This document shows, piece by piece, positions 36,749-44,865 of a stretch of 64,000 nucleotides of DNA. The stretch comes from Bacteroidales bacterium (lineage in GTDB: Bacteria > Bacteroidota > Bacteroidia > Bacteroidales > WCHB1-69), in the NCBI GenBank assembly GCA_017551725.1, contig JAFZKY010000021.1:21010-85009 (forward strand), in the 5' to 3' direction. Position 1 is the stretch's first letter. The number at the start of each line of letters is the position of its first letter. The position numbers and the translations under genes are program-made. Below the pieces are notes generated by a model, which was given only the letters and a program-made list of their open reading frames with translations, was not told the DNA's origin and made no database searches.

Positions 36749-39160
36749 GTGCAAGTCACCATCGACCACAATTCAGGATTCTGCTTTGGTGTGATTCACG
36801 CCATCCAAACGGCGGAAGCGTACCTGTCAAAGCACGACACCCTGTATTGCTTGGGCGACATTGTGCACAACAACGAGGAGGTGAAACGCCTCACCAGTCT
36901 CGGACTTCGTGTCATCAGCGACGAGCAGTTCCGTCAGCTGCGCGACACCACCGTGCTGATACGCGCCCACGGCGAGCCGCCGCAAACCTATCAGACGGCC
37001 AAAGCGAACAACATCACCCTCATTGATGCCACCTGCCCGGTGGTTTTGAAACTGCAACAGCGTATCGCCGACTTTTATCGTAATCCGGAAAATGCAGATA
37101 TACAAATTCTTATCTTCGGCAAGAAAGGCCATGCTGAGGTGGTGGGACTGATGGGACAAGCCGACAACCGCGTGATTGTGATTTCCTCGCTGGAGGAGAT
37201 TGACCGAATCGATTACCAGCGCCCGGCCATGTTGTATTCGCAAACCACCCAAGGCCTGGAACCCTATTATGAGCTCATCCGGCTCATCAAGGAGCGTTAC
37301 GAGGCCGCTGGCAATGGCGGCATGTTCCATTATGCCGACACCATCTGCCGCAAAGTGGCCAACCGGACCGCCGAGATTGCCGAGTTCGCCCGACAGCACC
37401 AGGCCATCCTGTTCGTTTCCGGAGAGAAGAGTTCCAACGGTCTGTATCTGTTCGACATCTGTCGGAAAAACAACTCCGCTACCTTCATGATTTCCGACCC
37501 TGCGCAGTTGGACGATCTTGACCTGCAGGCATATTCCACCGTCGGCATCTGCGGTGCCACCTCCACGCCCATGTGGCTGATGGAGGAGTGTAAAAACAGA
37601 ATTATCAATAAACAACATAGAAAAATGAAAAGAGCTATCATCAGTGTAAGCGACAAAACCGGCATCGTACCTTTCGCCGCCGGACTTATAGAAGCGGGTT
37701 ATGAGATCATCTCTACCGGCGGAACCAAGAAAGCCCTGGATGCAGCAGGTCTTAAAACCATTGGAATCAGTGAAATAACCGGGTTTCCGGAGATTATGGA
37801 CGGGCGGGTGAAAACCTTGCATCCGAAAGTACACGGCAGACTGCTGGCCATCCGCGACAACGAGAAACACCAGCAGGAGATGCGCGAGAACGGCATTGAG
37901 CCCATCGACATGATTGTGGTGAATCTTTACCCGTTCAAGCAGACTATCGAGAAGGCCGGCGTGACCTATGAGGATGCCATCGAGAACATCGACATCGGCG
38001 GTCCCACCATGTTGCGCAGTGCCGCCAAGAACCACAAGTTCGTCACGGTGGTGGTGGATGCTGCTGATTACGATACGGTTTTGGCGGAAATCAAAGAAAA
38101 TGGCGACACCACGTTTGAGACGCGTCGTCGCTTGGCCGCCAAGGTCTTCCGGCACACGGCCTCCTACGACAGCTATATTTCCGCCTACCTCACGGAGCAA
38201 GCCGGTGAGAAGGAGCCGGAGAGCCTTACGATGACCTTCTCGCGCAAGCAGAGTCTGCGCTATGGCGAAAATCCCCATCAGGAGGCCACTTTCTATGCGG
38301 GCAAGAAACAGGGCTTTTCCATCGCCTGGGCAGAACAATTGCATGGCAAGGAATTGTCATATAATAATATACAGGATGCGGATGCCACCTTGCAGATTTT
38401 GAAGGAGTTCAAGGAACCGGCCATGGTGGCGGTGAAGCACAAGAATCCCTGTGGTGTGGGCTTGGGTGCTAACGCGCTGGAAGCCTGGCAGCGCGCCTAC
38501 GAGGCGGATCCCGTGTCCATCTTCGGCGGCATCGTGGCCTCCAACCGCGAAATAGACCTGCCCACGGCGGAAGCCATGAAGCCTGTCTTCCTCGAAATCA
38601 TCCTCGCCCCCAGTTTCACTCAGGAGGCCTTTGACCATCTGGCCACCAAGAAAAATATCCGTCTGATGACCTTCGACCCGAGCTTTGAAAATGGCGATGA
38701 GAAGATGTTCATCAGCGTGCGCGGCGGCATGTTGCAGCAGACTATCGACAACAAGTCCACGGAGGATTATGTGTTGAATGTGGTCACCGAGAAGAAACCG
38801 ACGGAGCAGGAATACGAAGACCTGTTTCTGGCGATGAAGATCTGCAAGCACGTGCGTTCCAATGCCATCACAGTGGCCAAGGACGGCAAGATTGCCGGCA
38901 TCGGTGCAGGACAGATGAACAGGGTGGGTGCGGCCCACATCGCTTTTGAGGAAGCCAAAGCCAAGGGTGTGACCTCCGGGCTGTGTCTGGCCTCCGATGC
39001 TTTCTTTCCCTTCGACGATGTGGTCAAGATGGCGGCCCAGTACGGTGTCACGGCCATCATCCAGCCCGGCGGCTCCGTCCGTGATGAAGACTCCATCAAA
39101 GCCTGCAACGAGCTTGGCATCGCGATGGTGTTCACCGGAGTACGGCATTTCAAACATTAA
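36749..39160 (+). CDS. ispH-purH: In-frame fusion of IspH and PurH
   Basis: One 803-codon frame holds two complete enzymes. Residues 1-292 are IspH (4-hydroxy-3-methylbut-2-enyl diphosphate reductase, the last step of the MEP isoprenoid pathway), starting at GTG. The three [4Fe-4S] Cys are in GFCFGV (Cys12), DATCPVV and GICGATSTP, with the His of DIVHNN and the HAE of KKGHAEVVG. Residues 293-803 are PurH (AICAR transformylase/IMP cyclohydrolase, last two purine steps): the MGS-like domain has SVSDKTGIV and KTLHPKVHGRL, and the transformylase has LRYGENPHQ, VKHKNPCGVG and GGSVRDEDS. The join (NRIINKQHRKMKRAII) is short, and its DNA looks like an ordinary AT-rich gene leader that lacks a stop. 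Met293 (ATG at 37625) could start a separate PurH. Confidence 0.88.
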   Translation: MQVTIDHNSGFCFGVIHAIQTAEAYLSKHDTLYCLGDIVHNNEEVKRLTSLGLRVISDEQFRQLRDTTVLIRAHGEPPQTYQTAKANNITLIDATCPVVLKLQQRIADFYRNPENADIQILIFGKKGHAEVVGLMGQADNRVIVISSLEEIDRIDYQRPAMLYSQTTQGLEPYYELIRLIKERYEAAGNGGMFHYADTICRKVANRTAEIAEFARQHQAILFVSGEKSSNGLYLFDICRKNNSATFMISDPAQLDDLDLQAYSTVGICGATSTPMWLMEECKNRIINKQHRKMKRAIISVSDKTGIVPFAAGLIEAGYEIISTGGTKKALDAAGLKTIGISEITGFPEIMDGRVKTLHPKVHGRLLAIRDNEKHQQEMRENGIEPIDMIVVNLYPFKQTIEKAGVTYEDAIENIDIGGPTMLRSAAKNHKFVTVVVDAADYDTVLAEIKENGDTTFETRRRLAAKVFRHTASYDSYISAYLTEQAGEKEPESLTMTFSRKQSLRYGENPHQEATFYAGKKQGFSIAWAEQLHGKELSYNNIQDADATLQILKEFKEPAMVAVKHKNPCGVGLGANALEAWQRAYEADPVSIFGGIVASNREIDLPTAEAMKPVFLEIILAPSFTQEAFDHLATKKNIRLMTFDPSFENGDEKMFISVRGGMLQQTIDNKSTEDYVLNVVTEKKPTEQEYEDLFLAMKICKHVRSNAITVAKDGKIAGIGAGQMNRVGAAHIAFEEAKAKGVTSGLCLASDAFFPFDDVVKMAAQYGVTAIIQPGGSVRDEDSIKACNELGIAMVFTGVRHFKH

Positions 39161-39166
39161 ACCGTT

Positions 39167-39844
39167 ATGGCAAACATCAACCCCACAATTGAACCCTCTT
39201 GGAAGACTCTCCTTTGGGACCAGTTTCAGGCCCCCTATTTTGCGGAGCTGAAGCGTTTTTTGATTGAAGAGAAACAGCATTACCGCGTGTTCCCGCCGGG
39301 CAGCTGCATCTTCAACGCCTTCAATAGCACGCCGGTTGACCAGGTGAAGGTGGTCATCATCGGGCAGGATCCGTATCACGAGTACGGGCAAGCGCATGGC
39401 TTGTGCTTCTCGGTACAGGACGGGGTGCCGTTTCCCAAGTCATTGATTAACATATTCAAGGAGTTGAGCGACGATGTGGGATTCGTTACGCCACGGAGCG
39501 GCAATCTGCAGAAATGGACGCAGCAGGGCGTGCTTCTGCTCAATGCCACGCTCACGGTACGTGAACACGCCGCGGGCTCGCATCAGGGGCATGGCTGGGA
39601 AACCTTCACCGACTGTGCCATTCAGCGACTTTCGGAGCAGAAGGAGGGATTGGTGTTCCTGTTGTGGGGCAATTACGCCATCAACAAGCGCGCCCTCATC
39701 GACACAAGCAAGCATTATGTGCTTACGGCCGCGCACCCGTCGCCGCTGTCGGCATTCCGTGGCTTTTTTGGATGCAAGCATTTCTCGAAAACCAACCAGT
39801 TACTGCTGCAGATGGGCAAAACGCCCATTGACTGGCAGTTGTAA
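39167..39844 (+). CDS. ung: Uracil-DNA glycosylase (family 1)
   Basis: A 225-residue enzyme that removes uracil from DNA to begin base excision repair. The water-activating loop GQDPYH is near residue 67, the uracil pocket has FPKSLINIFKEL, LLLNATLTV holds the Asn that reads uracil, and the Leu-intercalation loop is HPSPLSAFRGFFG. The length is normal. It begins six bases after the ispH-purH stop, so it is probably in the same operon, and it converges on the KDRWG-repeat gene nine bases later. Confidence 0.95.
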   Translation: MANINPTIEPSWKTLLWDQFQAPYFAELKRFLIEEKQHYRVFPPGSCIFNAFNSTPVDQVKVVIIGQDPYHEYGQAHGLCFSVQDGVPFPKSLINIFKELSDDVGFVTPRSGNLQKWTQQGVLLLNATLTVREHAAGSHQGHGWETFTDCAIQRLSEQKEGLVFLLWGNYAINKRALIDTSKHYVLTAAHPSPLSAFRGFFGCKHFSKTNQLLLQMGKTPIDWQL

Positions 39845-39853
39845 ATAATAGGA

Positions 39854-40288
39854 CTACAGCAGTATCAGGCATGCCAGCTGCCATTGGTCGGGGATGAAGT
39901 CGAAGTAATAGACGGGTGCGCCCCAACGATCCTTGACGCGAAGTGTTTGACCGTCAAGGTAGTATAGTGCTGTACCCCAGCGGTCTTTCTGCCGGATGGT
40001 CTGTCCGTCGAAGTAGAGCAGGGGAGCGCCCCAACGGTCCTTCTGCCGCACGGTTGGGCCGTCCATGTAGAGCAGCACCTGTCCCCAGCGGTCTTTCTGT
40101 CGCACCTGCCGCGCCGCTGCGTCGTACCATATCAGCTGCTCGCCCCAGCGGTCTCTCTGCCGTATGGTGTTCTCCTGCATGAAATAGAGCTTCGCGCCCC
40201 AGCGGTCCTTCTGATAGACGGTCTGGGCATGGCCCACTATTGCGGAGAGTGAGACGATGGCCAACAGGAACAGGATTCGTTTTTTCAT
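39854..40288 (-). CDS. Secreted protein of six 18-residue KDRWG repeats
   Basis: A 144-residue exported protein. A signal peptide (MKKRILFLLAIVSLSAIVGHAQ, about 22 residues) is followed by six copies of a unit with consensus T-[IV]-R-Q-K-D-R-W-G-x-x-L-x-Y-x-D-G-Q (18 residues). The second copy has a three-residue insertion (DAAARQ). A short tail ends DQWQLACLILL. The DNA repeats with a 54-base period, so expansion by recombination or slippage is likely. Alternating aromatic and polar residues suggest one beta-hairpin per unit, perhaps forming a solenoid or a small propeller. I do not recognise the family. No sorting domain or lipobox is visible, so periplasm or outer surface are both possible. 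Confidence 0.8.
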   Translation of the reverse strand: MKKRILFLLAIVSLSAIVGHAQTVYQKDRWGAKLYFMQENTIRQRDRWGEQLIWYDAAARQVRQKDRWGQVLLYMDGPTVRQKDRWGAPLLYFDGQTIRQKDRWGTALYYLDGQTLRVKDRWGAPVYYFDFIPDQWQLACLILL

Positions 40289-40293
40289 ACGGG

Positions 40294-40301
40294 CAAAAAT
40301 A
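40294..40301 (-). promoter_or_regulatory. -7 box for the KDRWG-repeat gene
   Basis: TATTTTTG on the minus strand only five bases before the start codon, so the transcript would have almost no leader. Confidence 0.5.
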
Positions 40302-40370
40302 CAAATATTTTCCGTTTGTTCAAGTTGGATAAATGGCTGAATATAATGCGCTAAGGACTATGGGTGGCTT

Positions 40371-40865
40371 TTACAGCAGTCGCATGGCTATGTGTGCGCA
40401 GGCTTCCGCGTCGGCGAGGGCGTGGTGATGGTGGGTCATCGGGGATCCGCAGGCGGCAGCCACCGTGTGCAGCTGATGATTGGGCAGCCGTCTGCCGAAA
40501 TGCCGGCGCGAGGCTTGGCAGGTGCAAAAAAACGGATAGTCAGGGTAGTCCATCTGGTATGTGCGAAACACGGCTTTGAGGCAACCTTCATCGAAGGGGC
40601 TGTTGTGTGCCACCAGCGGCAGTCCTTCAATCAGGGGCTCGATCTGCCGCCAAACGACGGGAAAAATGGGTGCGTTGTCGGTGTCTTTGTGCGAGAGGCC
40701 GTGAACCTGCTGGCAGAACCACGCGTAGTAGTCGGGCTCGGGCTTGATGAGCGAGTAGAACGTGTCGGTGATCACGCCACCGCGCACCACCACCACGCCC
40801 ACGCTGCACACGCTGCTGCGCTGCCCGTTGGCCGTCTCGAAGTCTATGGCTGCAAAGTCTGTCAT
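40371..40865 (-). CDS. DnaQ-like 3'-5' exonuclease (DEDDh)
   Basis: A 164-residue exonuclease domain protein related to the DNA polymerase III epsilon subunit. Exo I is FAAIDFETAN (Asp7, Glu9), Exo II is VAHNSPFDEGCL, and Exo III is HHALADAEACA, with the catalytic His and Asp present. It has no polymerase-binding tail or helicase domain. In Bacteroidota such single-domain proteins are annotated as 3'-5' exonucleases, and the biological substrate (DNA or RNA ends) is not known. Confidence 0.88.
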   Translation of the reverse strand: MTDFAAIDFETANGQRSSVCSVGVVVVRGGVITDTFYSLIKPEPDYYAWFCQQVHGLSHKDTDNAPIFPVVWRQIEPLIEGLPLVAHNSPFDEGCLKAVFRTYQMDYPDYPFFCTCQASRRHFGRRLPNHQLHTVAAACGSPMTHHHHALADAEACAHIAMRLL

Positions 40866-40908
40866 ATCAGGTTTTTATGAATGAATTGGCCGTTTAATTA
40901 CAGGGCTG

Positions 40909-40939
40909 CAAAGGTATAATAATTTCGGTTGCAAAAGTA
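40909..40939 (-). promoter_or_regulatory. Promoter region of the DnaQ-like gene
   Basis: TACCTTTG at 40909-40916 and TACTTTTG at 40932-40939 on the minus strand. The upstream one may also supply the -33 TTTG. Confidence 0.55.
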
Positions 40940-40986
40940 GAGTGTTGGTATGCCGGTTCGTGGCATAGTCTGTTTTGGTTTTTTGT

Positions 40987-41021
40987 GTAAAAAAAAGCCG
41001 CACCCATTCGAGCGCGGCTTT
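40987..41021 (-). terminator. Terminator after hsp20
   Basis: Read on the minus strand, AAAGCCGC / GCGGCTTT closes a 12-base loop and is followed by a T run. Confidence 0.8.
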
Positions 41022-41046
41022 AGGTCATGTACATTGATTTGGAAGA

Positions 41047-41472
41047 TTATCCGATGGCGATGGTTCGGGCGAGCTTGGGCTCCTCTTTCTGCACTCTCGG
41101 CAGGGTGACGGTCAGGATGCCGTTCTCCACCTTGGCGGCGATGTTCTCCTTGTCCACGTCCTCGGGCAGCGTGTAAACCTGCTCGTAGTTGGTGTAAGAG
41201 AATTCGCGGCGCAGATAGTGATGCTTTTTCTCGCTCTCCTTGTGCTCCATCTTGTTCTCGATGGCAACACTCAGATTGCCTTCGTCGTTGATGCTCACGC
41301 GGCAGAACTCTTTCTTGATGCCGGGTGCGGCCACTTCCATTGTGTAGGCCTTTTCGTCCTCCCTCACATTGACTGCCGGTGCTGTAGTATTGGCACGGGG
41401 CATAAAGTCGTTGTTCAGGAAATCTTCAAATACTGTCGGAAACCAACTGTTTTTAAACATTACTGGTAACAT
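41047..41472 (-). CDS. Small heat-shock protein, Hsp20/alpha-crystallin family
   Basis: A 141-residue holdase chaperone that binds unfolding proteins. The N-terminal arm (NSWFPTVFEDFLNNDFM) precedes the alpha-crystallin domain (about 33-125: PAVNVREDEKAYTMEVAAPGIKKE, NLSVAIENK) and the dimer-swap and edge-strand motif AKVENGILTVTLPR. It closes with a C-terminal IAI-type anchor (RTIAIG). The start may be the Met at 41472 or the one four codons later. It is followed by its own terminator and preceded by a 185-base leader/intergenic region with two inverted repeats. Confidence 0.93.
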   Translation of the reverse strand: MLPVMFKNSWFPTVFEDFLNNDFMPRANTTAPAVNVREDEKAYTMEVAAPGIKKEFCRVSINDEGNLSVAIENKMEHKESEKKHHYLRREFSYTNYEQVYTLPEDVDKENIAAKVENGILTVTLPRVQKEEPKLARTIAIG

Positions 41473-41531
41473 AATACACCTCCGTTTTTAATTGTTAGAC
41501 ATTTGATTTTTTCTCGGCTGCCTCCGCTTTC

Positions 41532-41549
41532 GCTTCGGCGAACCGAAGC
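41532..41549. repeat. Hairpin in the hsp20 upstream region
   Basis: Perfect 7-bp stem GCTTCGG / CCGAAGC with a 4-base CGAA loop, 60 bases upstream of the hsp20 start. Confidence 0.6.
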
Positions 41550-41574
41550 CTTATAGAGCAAAGCGCGTGCCAAC

Positions 41575-41609
41575 TGTCCATTGGGAAGATTTTTTTATCC
41601 CAATGGACA
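41575..41609. repeat. 12-bp inverted repeat upstream of hsp20
   Basis: TGTCCATTGGGA / TCCCAATGGACA around an 11-base T-rich centre, with a third partial copy (TTGTCCA) just beside it. It could be an operator for hsp20 or the end signal of the neighbouring cargo gene. Confidence 0.6.
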
Positions 41610-41657
41610 AATTGTCCACATTTGTGACAACGTGGCGTATTTTGTGACAGATGTTCT

Positions 41658-43733
41658 TTAGCGGTTCACGATTTTCCGCAAAACCGTTCCCTCTTTCATC
41701 TCGCAGCTGAGGATGAACACGCCGCTGGACGGCAGTCGCAGTTCCATAGTCTCTTTGTCGGGATTGATTTCCTGTACCAAAGCACCTTCGATGGTGTAAA
41801 CCCGCACTACCTTGGGCATTTCCTGCGTGAAGTGTACCACGCATTGTCCGTGTGCCGGGTTGGGGAATATCCGGATGCCGTTGGAGGTGTAAGAGTGGAT
41901 GCCGGTGCTGTCATCCGGGATGACCGGCGGCACCAGCGTGTCGGTGTGGAACGTTATCATGGCCCATTCGCCCCAAAGGTCATTGCCGCACCCGCAGCGC
42001 ACGTGGATGTCGTAGTAGGTGTCAGGCTGCAGGTCTGACAGGTGAAGGAAACTTTCGCTGACGCCGACATGCGTCCCGCTGCCAAGTGCAAAGCCCTGTA
42101 CGCCGTATTCTGCCTCGAAATGGTCGGGGTTGCCCTCGAACGACCAGCCTATTGTGGCGTGGGTGGTGTCTATATTGATGATGTGCAGATTGAAAACCGC
42201 GCTGCAGGTGTCAGGATCCGGGATGACCGGCGGCACCAGCGTGTCGGTTTGGAAGGTGAGCATGGCCCAGCTGCCCGCCAATGTGCTGCTGCACACGCAA
42301 CGCACGTACACATCGTATGAGGTACCAGGCTGCAGGTTGGACAGGGAAAGGAAACTCTCGCTGCGACCGAGATGGGTTCCGTTGCCGAGTGTGAAGCCCT
42401 GCACGCCGTATTCGATCTCGAATTGGGTGGGGTCGCCCTCGAACGACCAGCCTATCGTGGCGTGTGTGGAGTCCACGTTGATGATGTGCAGGTTGAAAAC
42501 CGCGCTGCAGGTGTCAGGATTGGGGATAACCGGCGGCACCAGCGTGTCGGTGCGGAAGGTCGTCATGGCCCAGTTGCCTGCCAGCGTGCTGCTGCACACG
42601 CAACGCACGTACACGTCGTATGGGGTGTCGGGCTGAAGGTTGGAGAGGGGGAGGCTATTGCCATTGGCATTGACCAGCGTGCCGCTGCCTTGCACGAACC
42701 CCTGCACACCATACTCCACCTCAAAATGGTCGGGCGTGCCCTCGTAGGTCCAGTTCAATGTGGCGTGGGTGGTGTCCACGTTGCTGACGGTCAGTCCGAA
42801 AACGGCACTGCAAGTGTCAGCGGGAGCTGCATCCACATGGGCCCACAGCTGGAGGTTGTCAAGGAAAAGGGCCGAGCCCTGTTGCGGGGATGTGTTGGCG
42901 GAGGAGAACATCAATATGATGAGGGAGTCCGCTTCCACATGCGGGTATGAGGAGTTGATCTCAGAGAGCGGGGAGTAGGTCACCTCGAAGGGCGTGTAGT
43001 TGGCGGTGTCGGTCAATGCTACGGTATAGCCGAGGCCCACCATCTCGCGCCGGTGTGTGGCTGTGTTGTATTTGGAGCCGAGTATCAAAATGCCGCCATT
43101 GTCGCCGCTGGTGGCCGATGTGTACTTGTAATGCCCTGTCAGTCGGCTGGGGGTGGCTCCGTTCAAGGCAACACCACCGTCAATCAGCGTGTTTAAATCC
43201 ACATTGGCGAAAGTGGAGATCAGTTGCGACACGTTGCTGAGGCTGCCGGTGATGGAACTCAGCAGAGGCAGCAATTGGTCGATATCGACCACGCCGGTGG
43301 TGAGCACCGTGGGGAATACCGTGGTGGTCAGCGTGGGGTCTAGCGATGAGGAAGCGAGGTTATAGACAGTGGAGCTGATGATGTCGGAGAGCATGAAGCT
43401 TTGCATCTTGAGGGCGTGGGAGCCGTCAACCGCGCCGCTGGTTTCGTTGGCCACCTTCAGCAGCGGAAGGTTGGTGTTCACGTTCACATTCATGCCGCTG
43501 TAGGTGACGGTTTGGTTTACCGGATACGTGGGGTAATTCCATCCGGTAGGATAAGTGTAACTGCTATACACGGATAAAGGGATAAACAGCACGGTGACAC
43601 TGTATCCGCTGCCATTAGACCAGTTTTCGAAACTGCCGTTGGGAATGGCGATGGTGCTGTCCTGAGGTTGGGCAGTCGCCCGGAAGGAAAAGAGGACGCA
43701 CAATGTTATTAGTAGTAAGGAAATTTGTTTCAT
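41658..43733 (-). CDS. T9SS cargo protein: PCMD-like domain, three FN3 repeats, sorting domain
   Basis: A 691-residue exported protein. The signal peptide ends RATAQ (about 22). The N-terminal 300 residues resemble a putative carbohydrate-metabolism (PCMD) domain: FENWSNGSGYSV, SHALKMQSFMLSDI, ALNGATPSRLTGHYKYT and FLDNLQLWAHV. Three fibronectin type III repeats follow, each about 101 residues, starting DTCSAVF and sharing the stretches ATxxWxxEGxPxxFExEYGVQGF and YDVYVRCVCSSTLAG. They are separated by VPPVIPxPD linkers and are very alike at DNA level. The end is a sorting domain (IRIFPNPAHGQCVV ... LRKIVNR). A role in surface glycan binding is a guess. Its promoter is divergent to the GH114-like gene. 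Confidence 0.84.
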   Translation of the reverse strand: MKQISLLLITLCVLFSFRATAQPQDSTIAIPNGSFENWSNGSGYSVTVLFIPLSVYSSYTYPTGWNYPTYPVNQTVTYSGMNVNVNTNLPLLKVANETSGAVDGSHALKMQSFMLSDIISSTVYNLASSSLDPTLTTTVFPTVLTTGVVDIDQLLPLLSSITGSLSNVSQLISTFANVDLNTLIDGGVALNGATPSRLTGHYKYTSATSGDNGGILILGSKYNTATHRREMVGLGYTVALTDTANYTPFEVTYSPLSEINSSYPHVEADSLIILMFSSANTSPQQGSALFLDNLQLWAHVDAAPADTCSAVFGLTVSNVDTTHATLNWTYEGTPDHFEVEYGVQGFVQGSGTLVNANGNSLPLSNLQPDTPYDVYVRCVCSSTLAGNWAMTTFRTDTLVPPVIPNPDTCSAVFNLHIINVDSTHATIGWSFEGDPTQFEIEYGVQGFTLGNGTHLGRSESFLSLSNLQPGTSYDVYVRCVCSSTLAGSWAMLTFQTDTLVPPVIPDPDTCSAVFNLHIINIDTTHATIGWSFEGNPDHFEAEYGVQGFALGSGTHVGVSESFLHLSDLQPDTYYDIHVRCGCGNDLWGEWAMITFHTDTLVPPVIPDDSTGIHSYTSNGIRIFPNPAHGQCVVHFTQEMPKVVRVYTIEGALVQEINPDKETMELRLPSSGVFILSCEMKEGTVLRKIVNR

Positions 43734-43754
43734 ATTTTATGGAATTTAAAAATG

Positions 43755-43762
43755 CAAAAATA
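43755..43762 (-). promoter_or_regulatory. -7 box for the PCMD/FN3 cargo gene
   Basis: TATTTTTG on the minus strand, 22 bases before the start, with a TTTG-like box 14 bases further upstream. Confidence 0.55.
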
Positions 43763-43823
43763 AAATATTTTTCAAGCAAACACATCATTGAAGTTTTTAA
43801 TAAGGAATTATTGTGTAATTGTG

Positions 43824-43831
43824 TACTTTTG
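43824..43831 (+). promoter_or_regulatory. -7 box overlapping the start region of the GH114-like gene
   Basis: TACTTTTG ends eight bases before the ATG at 43840. The transcript would start at or within a base or two of the start codon. Confidence 0.5.
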
Positions 43832-43839
43832 TCTGCGTG

Positions 43840-44832
43840 ATGGATTGTGTTAGAAATATTGTCAAGTACTTGTTTTTCTGTGGGTTGTCGTTGTCCTTGT
43901 GGGCATGCTTGCGCCCGGAGAAGGAACCTTGCGACGATTATAGGCAGGCCATGCGCGACTTTGTTGTCCGCATCAGTGAAACGGCGCGTGCGCAAGATGC
44001 CGATTTCATCGTCATTCCTCAAAACGGCATTGAATTGGTGACGTTGGGCGATGATGCGGATGCCGATTTGTCTGCTTCGTATTTGTCAGCCATTGATGGT
44101 CATGGCCAGGAAGATCTCTTTTACGGGTATTCGCATGATGACACCCCCACGCCGGTTCTTGTCACAGACGAGCTGTTGTCGTATCTGCGTCGTTCGAAGC
44201 AGGCGGGGAAAAGCATTTTGGTGACAGATTATTGTGTTCATCCCGACTACGTTACGGATGCACTTGGACGGTGTGATGCGGAAGGCTTCCTTTCCTTTGC
44301 TGCCCCGAGTCGCGAGTTGGATGTTGTTCCCGGCGGTGTGCCTCCTCATGAAAACGCACAAGATATTGTCCGGTTGGACGAGGCTCGTAATTTTCTTTAT
44401 CTTATTAACAATCAAAATTTTGATAATAAAAAATCGTTTTTGAGGGCTGTCTCAGCCACCAATTACGATGTGCTCATCATGGATCTCTTTTTCAACGATG
44501 GCACCGCTTTCACGGCGCAGGAGGTGGAGCATTTGAAGCAAAAGGCAAACGGTGGCAGGCGGTTGGTGGTCTGCTATATGTCCATCGGGGAGGCGGAAGA
44601 TTACCGTTATTACTGGCAGCCGTCGTGGAAACGGCACAAGCCCGTCTGGTTGGCCCGCGAAAATCCCTCGTGGCCGGGCAACTATAAGGTTCGCTATTGG
44701 AATTCTGGGTGGCAAGAACTCATCTGCGGCTCTGGCGACAGCTACCTGAACCGCATATTGGCTGCCCGTTTCGATGGGGTATATCTGGATATTGTGGATG
44801 CGTTCGAGTATTTTGAAGAGCGGGGCCTTTGA
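43840..44832 (+). CDS. GH114/TM1410-like lipoprotein (endo-alpha-1,4-polygalactosaminidase-related)
   Basis: A 330-residue predicted lipoprotein. I take ATG 43840 (MDCVRNIVKYLFFCG); a TTG 21 bases upstream would lie before the promoter box. A hydrophobic segment ends SLSLWAC, a lipobox-like site. The rest is a TIM-barrel of the type named endo-alpha-1,4-polygalactosaminidase: DADFIVIPQNGIEL, ILVTDYC, NYDVLIMDLFFNDG, RLVVCYMSIGEAEDYRYYWQ, WPGNYKVRYWNSGWQELI, and closing DGVYLDIVDAFEYF. The acidic residues in MDLFF and YLDIVDAFE are candidate catalytic ones. The natural substrate may be a galactosamine-containing exopolysaccharide, but that is taken from the family name only. Confidence 0.85.
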   Translation: MDCVRNIVKYLFFCGLSLSLWACLRPEKEPCDDYRQAMRDFVVRISETARAQDADFIVIPQNGIELVTLGDDADADLSASYLSAIDGHGQEDLFYGYSHDDTPTPVLVTDELLSYLRRSKQAGKSILVTDYCVHPDYVTDALGRCDAEGFLSFAAPSRELDVVPGGVPPHENAQDIVRLDEARNFLYLINNQNFDNKKSFLRAVSATNYDVLIMDLFFNDGTAFTAQEVEHLKQKANGGRRLVVCYMSIGEAEDYRYYWQPSWKRHKPVWLARENPSWPGNYKVRYWNSGWQELICGSGDSYLNRILAARFDGVYLDIVDAFEYFEERGL

Positions 44833-44865
44833 TGCTCTCGCACATCGGATCCATCCCTTCTGTAT

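Noticed and set aside
36827-38344. A 505-codon minus-strand open frame opposite ispH-purH
   Set aside because: Antisense to two conserved enzymes, with no motifs of its own.
39900-40220. Regular 54-base repeats that could suggest a CRISPR-like array
   Set aside because: The repeats are in-frame coding units of the KDRWG protein, without unique spacers and with no cas genes nearby.
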